The translations under genes were made by a program, and so were the position numbers. From NCBI GenBank assembly GCA_964563435.1, contig CAZLXI010000015.1, positions 33,342-97,341 of the forward strand: DNA of 64,000 nt, written 5' to 3'. The DNA is from Leadbetterella sp964563435 (GTDB lineage Bacteria; Bacteroidota; Bacteroidia; Cytophagales; Spirosomataceae). The notes under the pieces were generated by a model. It was not told the origin of the DNA. It saw nothing but the letters and a program-made list of their open reading frames with translations, and ran no database searches. Positions 7,093 through 15,301 of this stretch are shown here, in pieces. Within the stretch, counting starts at the first letter, position 1. Every line of letters begins with the position of its first letter.

Positions 7093-9483
7093 ATGAAAAA
7101 GACATTACAAATCAACATCGGGGGGTTCTTCTTTACCATTGAGGAAGAGGCATACCATAAACTGAACCATTACCTGAGTTCCTTAAAAACCTATTTTTCA
7201 AGTTATGAGAGCTGTGATGAGATCGTACAGGATATCGAAGCCCGGATAGCGGAAAAATTCTTCGAAAAGCATCAGGCCGCAGGCATCATTGAGAACGATG
7301 ACGTGGATCAGATCATCGCGTCTATGGGGTCTGTATCTGATTTTGAGGCAGTCAAGGAAGAAGAAGATCTTCAGTCATCCTCAAAAAGTGAAGACCGAAT
7401 CGGGCAGACCGAACCGCCGCTGATCAGCGGTCTCTATCGTGACGGAAGGCGGAAGGCCCTCGGCGGAGTACTGGCCGGTATTGCTCACAAATATAAATTT
7501 GATGTGGTCTGGGCCCGTATCTTGTTCCTGGTATTTGCGCTGGGCCTTATAGGAGAAGGCGTGGGTCCCGGGCTGATCTTTATTTACCTGATCTGCTGGG
7601 TGATCATGCCCGTACGTAACGACCTGGAAGATAATCCATCGGTCCGGAAATTTTACCGGAATCCTGACGACAAGGTGATCGGCGGAGTAGCCTCCGGCCT
7701 GGCCTCCTTCCTGAAGATCGATGTGAAGATTGTCCGCATCATTTTTGTGGTATCGGGCTTCCTGATCATAGGCATTATCCTGTACCTGCTTTTATGGATC
7801 GTGGCTCCGCTCGCCCATTCGGTCACCCAGAAGCTCCAGTTGGAAGGCCAGCCCGTTACCATTCAGAATATCGAGAAATCAGTCCGTATAAAAGAAGGGG
7901 AGCAACCTGTCAAAACCGAAAGTGTCCTGTCTAAAATTCTCCTTTTCCCTTTCCGCCTGATCGGCCTTTTCTTCTCTTTCCTGGGCAGCCTCATGCGTCC
8001 TTTCGGTACTCTGCTCAAAATACTGGCCGGCGTTATGCTGATCTTTATGGGAATTTCTGTAGCCTTTTCCGCTTTGGTGGGACTCGGAGCTTTTTTCGGC
8101 CTGCTGAATTCTTACCAGTGGATCCATACCGGTAACCTCGAATTCAATTATATTATATCCGAAATACCCCCTTTAGGCGGAGTGTTCGCTTTCTTTACGA
8201 TCTTCATTCCGGGGCTGGCCTTTATTTTTACGGGTACGATGCTGATCGTCGGCAAGACCATCGGGAACCGGAATTTCTGGCTGACCCTCCTGCTGCTCTG
8301 GTTTACCGGCATTGTAGGGGCCGTATCGGTTGGTACCAAATACTCATTGAATTTTGCCAATCGTGAAACGGTACAAACCGAACAGTCTTTCACCTTACCT
8401 AAAGATGAGGTGTTGATCCTCGACGCTAAAAGTTCCGACACATACCGGGGCTTCCGGCCTCACTTCTCGGTAGAAGGCACCAACCTTGATAAGCTCTACA
8501 TCATTAAAACAGCGAAATCCAACGGCCCGACTTCCCGGGGAGCAAAAAAATATGCTGAAAATGTAAGCTATGGCATCACACAGAACGGAGCAGTTCTCTC
8601 CTTTGACAACAGCTTCTCCATCAAAGAAGGCGACCCTTTCCGCGACCAGTCGGTAAACCTGGAAATTGAAATCCCCAAAGGTACCCGGTTTCGGTTCACG
8701 AAACGTTACCTCGATGCCTTCGGATTCCCCTGGAGTCTGAGAAACTCCGGCTTCAACTACGATTATTCGGGTAACAATACGCTTGTGATCAATGAAAATA
8801 ATACGGCCCAATGCCTCGATTGTCCGGAAAGTGACCCATATGAAAGTGTGGAACGAAACTTTGATAACGACGCCTTCGGACGTGATTTCGAAAACTGGGA
8901 AAACCGGGCTCACAATACCGTGATCAAACCGGGCGCATTTGACAAAGTGGAGATCGAACAAAAATTCAGGGTATTGCTGGTAAAGGCGGACTCCACTTCG
9001 GTGACCCTCTACTCCAACGAAGAAAAGAACGTGAATGAGACCCGGGTGCGTGTCGCCAACGGCAAGTTGACCGTCGATTACCAGGATCCTTTCAAGAAGT
9101 ATTACGAAGAGACCTTTGTTCTCATCACCACCCCCAACATTTCCCAGGTGGATATTGAAAATGAGGCTATACTGAAAATGTACGGCTTTGAAAATATCTC
9201 AAAGGCAGAGGTTTCCATATCAGAAAACAGCAAAGCCGCCGTCCATCTGAATGCCCGGAGCCTGACGCTGAACATCGAAGACCAGTCAAATGTACTACTT
9301 CAGGGCCAGATAGACGAACTGAAAGCTAATATTTCAGACCGAAGCATACTGAAGGCGCAGCAAGCCAAAGTTACGAATGTGGTGATCTCGGCCTCCGCTT
9401 CGAGCGTGGCCGAGCTGGGCAAAGTAAAAAACAAAACGCTGAAGGCTGAAAAAGATTCCATCATCAAAGACGAAGAGAATTAA
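7093..9483 (+). CDS. tandem PspC-domain membrane protein with C-terminal adhesin-like (DUF2807/GIN) region
   Basis: A 796-residue protein. After a ~100-residue cytoplasmic N-terminal domain (MKKTLQINIGGFFFTIEEEA) come two PspC domains: residues ~114-172 (RKALGGVLAGIAHKY) and ~187-242 (KVIGGVASGLASFLKID), each with a paired hydrophobic helix. More membrane segments follow between ~275 and ~420. The last ~350 residues are polar and strand-rich, ending in regular short repeats (ENSKAAVHLNARSLTLNI) like the DUF2807 beta-helix fold. PspC proteins sense envelope stress; the two-domain copy with an external beta-helix suggests a membrane sensor. ATG 7093 is chosen over TTG 7069 because it leaves padR intact. 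Confidence 0.88.
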   Translation: MKKTLQINIGGFFFTIEEEAYHKLNHYLSSLKTYFSSYESCDEIVQDIEARIAEKFFEKHQAAGIIENDDVDQIIASMGSVSDFEAVKEEEDLQSSSKSEDRIGQTEPPLISGLYRDGRRKALGGVLAGIAHKYKFDVVWARILFLVFALGLIGEGVGPGLIFIYLICWVIMPVRNDLEDNPSVRKFYRNPDDKVIGGVASGLASFLKIDVKIVRIIFVVSGFLIIGIILYLLLWIVAPLAHSVTQKLQLEGQPVTIQNIEKSVRIKEGEQPVKTESVLSKILLFPFRLIGLFFSFLGSLMRPFGTLLKILAGVMLIFMGISVAFSALVGLGAFFGLLNSYQWIHTGNLEFNYIISEIPPLGGVFAFFTIFIPGLAFIFTGTMLIVGKTIGNRNFWLTLLLLWFTGIVGAVSVGTKYSLNFANRETVQTEQSFTLPKDEVLILDAKSSDTYRGFRPHFSVEGTNLDKLYIIKTAKSNGPTSRGAKKYAENVSYGITQNGAVLSFDNSFSIKEGDPFRDQSVNLEIEIPKGTRFRFTKRYLDAFGFPWSLRNSGFNYDYSGNNTLVINENNTAQCLDCPESDPYESVERNFDNDAFGRDFENWENRAHNTVIKPGAFDKVEIEQKFRVLLVKADSTSVTLYSNEEKNVNETRVRVANGKLTVDYQDPFKKYYEETFVLITTPNISQVDIENEAILKMYGFENISKAEVSISENSKAAVHLNARSLTLNIEDQSNVLLQGQIDELKANISDRSILKAQQAKVTNVVISASASSVAELGKVKNKTLKAEKDSIIKDEEN

Positions 9484-9506
9484 ATTTTAAAGTGTAAGAA
9501 TGATCG

Positions 9507-9539
9507 AAAAACAGGGGTGGTTTCATCCCTGTTTTTTTA
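9507..9539 (+). terminator. rho-independent terminator of padR-pspC operon
   Basis: AAAAACAGGG (9507-9516) pairs perfectly with CCCTGTTTTT (9527-9536), loop of 10, followed by further T residues. Confidence 0.85.
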
Positions 9540-9613
9540 TATCCCTCAGCCTGGCCCGACACCGAGCTTATTGACTAACCGGGGAAATCTATTCTACTTC
9601 CCCTAAACTTACT

Positions 9614-9621
9614 TATCTTTG
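9614..9621 (+). promoter_or_regulatory. -7 box upstream of plug-like lipoprotein
   Basis: TATCTTTG matches TAnnTTTG and lies 22 bases before the GTG start. No clear -33 element. Confidence 0.55.
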
Positions 9622-9643
9622 GCATTAATAATGATATAGACAC

Positions 9644-10189
9644 GTGAAAAGAATCTTCATTCTATTATTTATAATCGTTGTTTCCTGCAAAACAGGCAAA
9701 CTTTCACCTCAGGAGGCGGTTAATAAATTGGGTGAAAATCCCTATTTCTTAGTCAATGAAAAGCCCGTTGAAAGAAGTGAACTGGATAATTATAATGCTG
9801 AAGATATAGGTTTGCTGGTCTCCTATTTTGATAAACAAGCCGTAAAGCTATATGGACAAAAAGCGAAAGACGGGGTGGTGATGGTATACACCAAAGACTT
9901 TGCAACCCAAAAATATGAAGCACTCTTTAGCTCACATTCGGAGAGTTATAGCCAAATGATAGTGGAAACGCCAAGGGAAAACATCCAATATATTGTTAAC
10001 GGGCAATCGTTTACTAAAAATTCTAATGCCCGTATGGCTCTATTGACAGAAGACCGGCTGAAGAGTCTTGAGGTGGTGGATCAACAAGAGCTAATAAAAA
10101 AATACAATGTGACCGATAAAACAGTAGGTGTCATTATAAAAGCAAAATTTCCCAAACTGATGTCAAGCGGGAAAAGCTCAAACCCCTAA
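9644..10189 (+). CDS. lipoprotein with two TonB-plug-like segments, unknown function
   Basis: A 181-residue protein starting at GTG with a hydrophobic leader ending in lipobox VVSC (Cys15). Residues ~32-88 follow the order seen at the end of TonB-receptor plug domains: FLVNEKPV (compare 'ivDGkPv'), NAEDIGLL (compare 'npeDIesv'), KLYGQKAKDGVVMVYTK (compare 'alYGerArnGVvlItTK'). A second, more diverged copy runs from IQYIVNGQSF to TVGVIIKAK. It has no barrel, so it is not a transporter. The surrounding block is more AT-rich than the preceding genes. It may be a free-standing plug-like domain that binds a surface or TonB partner; that is inference. Confidence 0.6.
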   Translation: MKRIFILLFIIVVSCKTGKLSPQEAVNKLGENPYFLVNEKPVERSELDNYNAEDIGLLVSYFDKQAVKLYGQKAKDGVVMVYTKDFATQKYEALFSSHSESYSQMIVETPRENIQYIVNGQSFTKNSNARMALLTEDRLKSLEVVDQQELIKKYNVTDKTVGVIIKAKFPKLMSSGKSSNP

Positions 10190-10217
10190 TATCATTCATA
10201 TCATATCTGACATAATA

Positions 10218-10625
10218 CTAGGAAGTTTCTTCAAACCACTTCACAATAGAAGGCATATTTCTCTCGAAACCACCAGGGATGAAAAAGTTAAGTATTCCTG
10301 ATTTCCTGTCGGTTTTGTTTTTAAAGTCGTGAATTGTCTTGGCAGGTATTCTAAGGAATGTTCCTTTATTGGCATCGATCCATTTGTCGCCAACAAGGAA
10401 AGAAGCCGTTCCTTCCAAAACGTAAAACACTTCGTCATTGTATTCGTGTGAGTGTGCGCCCGGTCCGTCAGATTCGGGTTCCAACCACCATTCAGAAACG
10501 CTGTATTTTTCATTCGTTTCATTTTCGTCTGCTTTGAAAATTGCGGTCATTGTCCCGCAGTTATAGACCCGTCCTTGTCCTTCTGTCAGGATCAGGGTTT
10601 CTGTATGGTCGTTTTTATGTTTCAT
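10218..10625 (-). CDS. cupin-domain protein
   Basis: A 135-residue single-domain cupin. Motif 1 is GPGAHSHEYNDEVFYVLEG (G-x5-H-x-H-x-E-type metal ligands) and motif 2 is GTFLRIPAKTIHDFKN (G-x5-P-x4-H-x3-N), so the metal-binding His/His/Glu/His set is complete. The reaction cannot be predicted. It lies downstream of alkB on the same strand, after a 148-base spacer that holds a broken coding remnant, so cotranscription with the repair operon is possible but unproven. Confidence 0.85.
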   Translation of the reverse strand: MKHKNDHTETLILTEGQGRVYNCGTMTAIFKADENETNEKYSVSEWWLEPESDGPGAHSHEYNDEVFYVLEGTASFLVGDKWIDANKGTFLRIPAKTIHDFKNKTDRKSGILNFFIPGGFERNMPSIVKWFEETS

Positions 10626-10640
10626 TTTTCACTTTTGGTG

Positions 10641-10796
10641 TTACTCGATCATTCTTTTTAATTCTTCTTCCAGCCTGTCAAAATTCTCTTCATTTTTGCC
10701 GACCACAAAAACTTTGATTTTGTTACATTCTTCTTCGGTGTCGAAAACAATTCTGTTTTCATCTTTTGTGAGGTTAGTGAATGATTGTCCTGAATG
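10641..10796 (-). pseudogene. short startless coding remnant between alkB and the cupin gene
   Basis: A minus-strand frame overlapping the alkB stop is open for 51 codons with sequence that looks like real protein: TKDENRIVFDTEEECNKIKV followed by FVVGKNEENFDRLEEELKRM. It has no ATG, GTG or TTG start and is preceded by an in-frame TGA. It therefore looks like the C-terminal remainder of a gene that lost its 5' part. The family is not recognised. Confidence 0.4.
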
Positions 10797-11382
10797 TCAG
10801 GTTTACTCTTGGTTTTGTGATGAGTCTGGTTGGCGGAAGACGATGTAACCAATGTGTCTGTGTAGTGTCTTTCATTACTAAAAGGCTTCCGTGTTCTAAG
10901 ACCAGTTCTACTTTTTCCTTGGTCTGCTTGTGTTTAAACGCAAATTTTCGCTCTGCCCCAAAACTTAACGACCCGATTGCCCCGTCTTTCTTTAAATCCG
11001 TTTCTCCGTCACTATGCCACGCCATTCCTTCATCTCCGTTGTGATACAAATTTAGTAAACAGGAATTAAACGTTTCGCCTGTTTCTTTTTCAATGATCGT
11101 TTTTAGTCCCAGTAATTCTTTTGTCCAGGGCAATGCGTATTTGGTTGTGTTGGAATAAGTGTACTCAAAAGGTTCGCCGCCATACCACGCTACTTTCCGT
11201 TTAGTAATGATTTTCCTGCCGAAAATAATTGCTTCGTCATTTCGCCATTCAATACTATTCAGTAAATTTTCCAGATAATAATCAGCTTCTGTGGCTGTAA
11301 GCAATTTACCGTAATAGTTGACCATTCCGTCTTGTGGCAACCAGTTTTTTGTTTTGTCTATGATGTCGTCAAATAGTTTCAT
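10774..11382 (-). CDS. alkB: AlkB-like 2-oxoglutarate/Fe(II) dioxygenase
   Basis: A 202-residue member of the AlkB family, which repairs 1-methyladenine and 3-methylcytosine in DNA by oxidative demethylation. Visible motifs: the substrate-lid region KRKVAWYGGEPFEYTYS, the iron ligands H123-x-D125 in MAWHSDGE with a distal His in the TTQTHWLH segment, and the 2-oxoglutarate-binding RLITKPRVNLTFR. The start overlaps the end of the mini-Ada gene by 14 bases, so translation is coupled. It is the fourth gene of a compact alkylation-repair operon. Confidence 0.92.
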   Translation of the reverse strand: MKLFDDIIDKTKNWLPQDGMVNYYGKLLTATEADYYLENLLNSIEWRNDEAIIFGRKIITKRKVAWYGGEPFEYTYSNTTKYALPWTKELLGLKTIIEKETGETFNSCLLNLYHNGDEGMAWHSDGETDLKKDGAIGSLSFGAERKFAFKHKQTKEKVELVLEHGSLLVMKDTTQTHWLHRLPPTRLITKPRVNLTFRTIIH

Positions 11383-11614
11383 TCTTCCATTTTTGATATT
11401 GTTCTTTCATACAATGTCCACAGGGACGATAACCGTTTTGAACAGCTTCTTTTTCTGATGAAAAGAAAACCCGGTTTTCCCGTTTCATTTTCCTGCCTGA
11501 CGTACAAGACAAAGTTCCATAAATTTTCAGTTTTCGGTTTCCTCCCAAACAGATTTCCTGTTGCCTGATCCTGCTTCCTAAATATTTATCAGGTATTTCG
11601 CTGTGATTTATCAT
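11369..11614 (-). CDS. mini Ada zinc-binding-domain protein
   Basis: An 81-residue stand-alone Ada_Zn_binding domain. In E. coli Ada this N-terminal domain holds zinc with four Cys and repairs methylphosphotriesters by methylating Cys38, which activates transcription. Here the pattern is KIYGTLSCTSGRKMKRENRV then GYRPCGHCM: Cys37, Cys65 and Cys68 align with three ligands, but the second Cys of the usual C-x3-C is Arg41; Cys22 might replace it. It lies 3 bases after the 2OG oxygenase gene and overlaps alkB. With the AraC-MGMT protein encoded upstream it looks like Ada split into separate polypeptides. Confidence 0.8.
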   Translation of the reverse strand: MINHSEIPDKYLGSRIRQQEICLGGNRKLKIYGTLSCTSGRKMKRENRVFFSSEKEAVQNGYRPCGHCMKEQYQKWKNETI

Positions 11615-11617
11615 CTC

Positions 11618-12325
11618 TCAACTTACGGCATCGTGAAAAATAATTCCCAACGTATAACGTTTGCCGTTGTGAACTTCACTCACTCCGTGTTTCATATTGA
11701 CACGATAATGTCCTTTTTCCCCTTTTACCGGTCTGAAATTAGTTGTAAAAATCAGCATATCGCCTTTCCGGGGTTTCAATACAATGGCTTTGGATTGTGC
11801 TCTCGGAATTTGCTCTGTCAATACAAATTCCCCGCCTGTATAATCTTTGTCGGGTTCGGTCAAAAACAATACAGTTTGTATCGGAAAATAAATATCTCCG
11901 TATAAATCCTGATGCAAAGTATTGTGCCCGCCTTTACCGTATTTCAAAATCAAAACGGTTGCTTTTCGTTGATTGTTAGTTTGACATTGTTGTAATAATT
12001 CCTGATGTACAGGCGGAAATTGTTTGTCAATATGTAACGCTTTAAACCACGCATTGGCTATCGGTGCAAGTTGGGGATAGATACTTGTTCTGACTTGCTG
12101 AATGAGGTCAGGCAACGGATAGTTAAAATACTTGTATTCGCCCAGGCCAAAACGGTAGCGTTCCATTACTACCGTTTTTCTGTAAGCATTGGGGTTGTCA
12201 TAACCTTGTATCAGTTCGTTACATTGCTCATCCGTTAAGATTTTTGGAATAACAGCAAAACCTTTTTCGTGCATTTCATTGGCAACAAACTCCCAATCTG
12301 TTTCTTGTAACTTTTGCTTTATCAT
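11618..12325 (-). CDS. 2OG-Fe(II) oxygenase (prolyl-hydroxylase-like)
   Basis: A 235-residue oxygenase of the 2OG-FeII superfamily. The iron ligands are H138-x-D140 in GGHNTLHQDLYGD and a distal His213 in NMKHGVSEV, with Arg223 (KRYTLGIIF) to bind 2-oxoglutarate. This Ada-operon-associated family is common in Bacteroidota and Proteobacteria, but its substrate is not established. The ATG at 12325 overlaps the stop of the upstream AraC-MGMT gene (ATGA), so a longer frame that reads upstream into that gene is rejected. It is the second gene of the alkylation-repair operon. Confidence 0.85.
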   Translation of the reverse strand: MIKQKLQETDWEFVANEMHEKGFAVIPKILTDEQCNELIQGYDNPNAYRKTVVMERYRFGLGEYKYFNYPLPDLIQQVRTSIYPQLAPIANAWFKALHIDKQFPPVHQELLQQCQTNNQRKATVLILKYGKGGHNTLHQDLYGDIYFPIQTVLFLTEPDKDYTGGEFVLTEQIPRAQSKAIVLKPRKGDMLIFTTNFRPVKGEKGHYRVNMKHGVSEVHNGKRYTLGIIFHDAVS

Positions 12326-13209
12326 CCGACAATTGATATCCCTGAGTCCTCCGTTAATTCCGTTCCGTGAATGTCGGCTTTTGCACTTTCCCAACCGATG
12401 ATAGCGGTTTTTCTTGTATTGCCCCACATATAACTGCCTATGTTGCCCGATGATTGTATCACACGATGACAAGGAATGAGAAACGCAACGGGGTTGCTTC
12501 CGATAGCCGAGCCAACGGCCCTGGAAGCATTTGGATTTCCAATTTGCTCCGCAATATTGCCATAAGTAGAAAGGTTTCCCATTGGAATTTTCAAAAGCGT
12601 TTCCCAAACTTTCAGTTGAAAATCCGTTCCTTTCAGGTGCAGTTTTATTTCGGGCAGTTTGCTCCAGTCATTTTGAAAAATGAACAAAGCGTTTTGTTGT
12701 ATTAAATCCAGTTTTCGCTGAAACGTTGCATTGGGAAATCTCTGTTTTAAATCGTTCAATGCATGGGCTTCATCATCATTAAAAGCCATATAGCAAACGC
12801 CTTTCGGTGTGGAAGCTACTATCAAATTTCCGAAAGGACTTTCGGCAAAACTGTAATTCACAGAAAGATTCTGGCCTCCGTTTTTGTATTCGGCCGGTGT
12901 CATTCCCTCGATGTTGATGAAAAGGTCGTGCAGGCGTCCTGTACCTGAAAGCCCTGTTTCAAAAGCGGTGTCAAAAAGTGTGGCTTGCTCGTCTTTCAAT
13001 AGTTTTTTGGCGTGTTCCACACTGATATACTGCAAAAACTTTTTGGGTGTAGTTCCTGCCCATTCACTAAACAAACGCTGAAAATGAAACGGGCTCAAAT
13101 GTACTTGTCCGGCAACTACATCAAGGTTAGGCTGCTCTTTGAAGTTGCTTTTTATGTACTCTATTGCTTCGGCAACCCGGATGTAATTTATGTGTTGTTG
13201 TTCGTTCAT
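12322..13209 (-). CDS. ada: AraC-type regulator fused to methylated-DNA-protein cysteine methyltransferase (Ada C-terminal parts)
   Basis: A 295-residue protein. Residues ~8-105 form an AraC-type helix-turn-helix pair (VVAGQVHLSPFHFQRLFSEW, then MTPAEYK) and ~118-285 an O6-methylguanine-DNA methyltransferase with acceptor Cys247 in PCHRV preceded by a GNPNASRAVGSAIGSNP stretch. The N-terminal zinc domain of classical Ada is missing; a separate mini-Ada gene lies two genes downstream. Predicted role: direct repair of O6-methylguanine and activation of its own operon. It is the first gene of a minus-strand operon with ATGA overlap to the next gene. No clean TAnnTTTG promoter is visible upstream. 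Confidence 0.9.
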   Translation of the reverse strand: MNEQQHINYIRVAEAIEYIKSNFKEQPNLDVVAGQVHLSPFHFQRLFSEWAGTTPKKFLQYISVEHAKKLLKDEQATLFDTAFETGLSGTGRLHDLFINIEGMTPAEYKNGGQNLSVNYSFAESPFGNLIVASTPKGVCYMAFNDDEAHALNDLKQRFPNATFQRKLDLIQQNALFIFQNDWSKLPEIKLHLKGTDFQLKVWETLLKIPMGNLSTYGNIAEQIGNPNASRAVGSAIGSNPVAFLIPCHRVIQSSGNIGSYMWGNTRKTAIIGWESAKADIHGTELTEDSGISIVG

Positions 13210-13566
13210 TGTTTCTGAATTTTACCTTACAAAGGTCAGAACTACAGGGCAGGCATAAAATCCGAAACTTGCTGAATTTTGTCTGAACGATTCACTAAAC
13301 CGCATTGAAGATATTGAGCGGTATATTTAGCACAAAGATTCAACCTGTACGAATGCCAAAAGAGTACTTCAAACCTATCTAAATGGGTCTTACAGGATCT
13401 TATTTCAGTTTTAAGCTACTAAAATTTTAGCGTTTCCCAATTAGAAGTAATAAAAAACTTCGGCTGTAATACCCTTTATCAACATCAACTCATTCGAATT
13501 TGTAAAATCCGGGTTCTTAAAAAGGAGTTGTGCAACAGCTACCGCTGTTAGTACTCGTTTTCTCTG
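13210..13566. other. 357-base intergenic region without a recognisable gene
   Basis: AT-rich spacer between the repair operon and the ArsR operon. I see no ORF with family resemblance and no consensus promoter for ada. Near its right end is a small perfect hairpin AACAGC-TACC-GCTGTT (13534-13549). The region may hold the Ada-responsive operator of the repair operon. Confidence 0.4.
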
Positions 13567-13785
13567 TCATTCCGTTTTGCCTTTGAACGTTGCGTAGATT
13601 GCCATTGCGTGTCCGTGTCCAAGTTCAAATTCTTCTTTCAGCCAATTCGTAATTTCGGTGGCTTTTACGGTTGACACAAGTTTACCTTCTTTCAAAAAGC
13701 CTTTCTTTTCGGCCAATTTTTTGAAGTCGTCAGGCGTTTTACCTGTCTTTTTTTGAATGTTGTCTATGTATGCCTGAAATGACAT
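13567..13785 (-). CDS. DUF4287 domain protein
   Basis: A 72-residue protein starting MSFQAYIDNIQKKTGKTPDDF, the hallmark of DUF4287, and ending in the amphipathic GHGHAMAIYATFKG. The function of the family is unknown; in other genomes it is often next to SRPBCC (AHSA1) genes, as here. The ATG at 13785 is preferred because the 21 codons upstream run back into the DUF998 gene. It lies 11 bases after that gene, as the last gene of the ArsR operon. Confidence 0.85.
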   Translation of the reverse strand: MSFQAYIDNIQKKTGKTPDDFKKLAEKKGFLKEGKLVSTVKATEITNWLKEEFELGHGHAMAIYATFKGKTE

Positions 13786-13796
13786 AATGTATAGTA

Positions 13797-14444
13797 TTAA
13801 AGTGTTAAATAAATTTTTGCAATGAGTACCAGCCAGCCGATATAACACAAAATCAAAATCCTGTTGAAGTACCCGTTTATACCTATAATGCCTTTGGGTA
13901 ATGTTTCAGGCGGTTCGGCATTTTTATCTAAAGGCATTCCTGCTTTTTTAAATCCCGAAAATATCAATGCCATTGAAACTGCCATAAGCACTACGCTTAT
14001 CCATATAGCGTGGGCTGATAATAGAATTTCAGATTGGTAAAAACTCCAATTACTATTTTTGATTAAATGATAGCTGATAATTAAAGCGCCAACAGGTAAA
14101 GTGGGGACCCCTAACATAAACGACAAGCCGTGATATTTGTGTTTTACGTCAAATAATACGCCCATAAAAGCACCAATCCCCGAAATGAAAACAAGCACCG
14201 TTCCGAACATTGCCCATTTTGTTGTTACCACGTTCCACAACAAATAAGCTGTAAAAAGCGAACAGATACCCCAAAAAACGAACATCAGTGTAAGCGCCCA
14301 TTTGTGCTTTCCCATAGCGTACTCGCTGACCATTCGCCAACCTGGTTTAAATTCAGGGCTTGCGAAATGCAGGGTTAAAAGGCATAAAAGCGACAATGCT
14401 CCGCTTACGATTGCCAATATTGCGAAGATAGAAAGATATTCCAT
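13797..14444 (-). CDS. DUF998-like integral membrane protein
   Basis: A 215-residue membrane protein with six to seven hydrophobic segments (about 5-27, 48-70, 75-100, 107-125, 140-163, 190-212) and the conserved motif SEYAMGKHKW after the first. This layout fits DUF998, a membrane family of unknown function. It begins 4 bases after the SRPBCC gene, in the same operon under ArsR control. Confidence 0.75.
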   Translation of the reverse strand: MEYLSIFAILAIVSGALSLLCLLTLHFASPEFKPGWRMVSEYAMGKHKWALTLMFVFWGICSLFTAYLLWNVVTTKWAMFGTVLVFISGIGAFMGVLFDVKHKYHGLSFMLGVPTLPVGALIISYHLIKNSNWSFYQSEILLSAHAIWISVVLMAVSMALIFSGFKKAGMPLDKNAEPPETLPKGIIGINGYFNRILILCYIGWLVLIAKIYLTL

Positions 14445-14448
14445 CCGT

Positions 14449-14952
14449 TTATTTTTTTATGGTTAATAACAATTTGTCTAATTGTTGCAATCCCATTGTA
14501 AACCCTTCTTTGAAGCCCATTGCAATTATTTTTTCAAGTGTTTCAAATGTATCTACCGTAATAGTGATGTTTACGGTTGTACGGTCTGAAGTTTCGTTGA
14601 AGGTGTTTTGCCACAACATTCTTGAAAAATCAGTATTTATATTTCCATTTTCGTCACAAAAAGCATCTAGACCTGAAAAACTTTTTTGCTTATCAATATC
14701 CTGATAATCAAACCTGCACCAATTCGTTTCATTTTCCGGGCTTATCATTGCGTAATGCCACGTTCCCCCTTTTTTGAAGTCTAAAGACTTTGTTTTGTTT
14801 CGGTAAGGTTCCGGTGCCCACCATTGGTCTAACAATTCGGCTGTTGTCCATGCTTGCCAAACCAATTCAAGATTGGCATCAAATTCACGTTTTACGTGAA
14901 TGGTTCTGTTTTCCTTATTTACGGAAAAATCAAATAATAGATTACTGTTCAT
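14449..14952 (-). CDS. SRPBCC (AHSA1-like) domain protein
   Basis: A 167-residue START/SRPBCC protein: the N-terminal KREFDANLELVWQAWTTAEL and WWAPEPYRNKTKSLDFKKGG segments are characteristic of the AHSA1 branch, and the C-terminal long helix carries GFKEGFTMGLQQLDKLL. The fold is a helix-grip cavity that binds hydrophobic ligands; ligand unknown. Its start overlaps the stop of the arsR gene by ATGA. ArsR-SRPBCC pairs are frequent in Bacteroidota and are usually coregulated. Confidence 0.88.
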   Translation of the reverse strand: MNSNLLFDFSVNKENRTIHVKREFDANLELVWQAWTTAELLDQWWAPEPYRNKTKSLDFKKGGTWHYAMISPENETNWCRFDYQDIDKQKSFSGLDAFCDENGNINTDFSRMLWQNTFNETSDRTTVNITITVDTFETLEKIIAMGFKEGFTMGLQQLDKLLLTIKK

Positions 14953-15269
14953 TTTTTCTGTTTTTTAATTGTTGTTAATAAGTTGTCAAGCTGGTTGAAA
15001 CGTGTTTCCCAAATTTTGCGGAACTGTTCAAGCCATTTGTCTATTTCTTTCATTTTTGTAATTTCAAGTTGGTAATAAATTTCTCTCCCTTTGTGTTCCT
15101 GTCTTATCAGCTCGCACTCTGTCAAAATGCGCAGATGTTTGGAAACCGCTTGGCGTGTTGTGTCAAAATGTTCAGCAATTGCATTAGGTGTCATTGCCTG
15201 TAATGCAATAAGCACGATTATTGCCCGCCTTGTCGGGTCTGCAATGGCTTGAAAAATATCCCTTCTCAT
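14949..15269 (-). CDS. ArsR-family transcriptional regulator
   Basis: A 106-residue winged-helix protein: MRRDIFQAIADPTRRAIIVL, then the recognition helix TTRQAVSKHLRILTECELI and wing GREIYYQLE. No Cys pair for metal sensing is seen in the DNA-binding helix, so it is not a classical metal sensor. The ATG at 15269 is preferred: the longer frame back to 15320 starts inside the promoter and operator at 15302-15337. It is the first gene of the ArsR-SRPBCC-DUF998-DUF4287 operon and very probably represses it. Confidence 0.9.
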   Translation of the reverse strand: MRRDIFQAIADPTRRAIIVLIALQAMTPNAIAEHFDTTRQAVSKHLRILTECELIRQEHKGREIYYQLEITKMKEIDKWLEQFRKIWETRFNQLDNLLTTIKKQKK

Positions 15270-15301
15270 TTTGTCTGTTTTACTACTTAAGAAACCGATT
15301 G

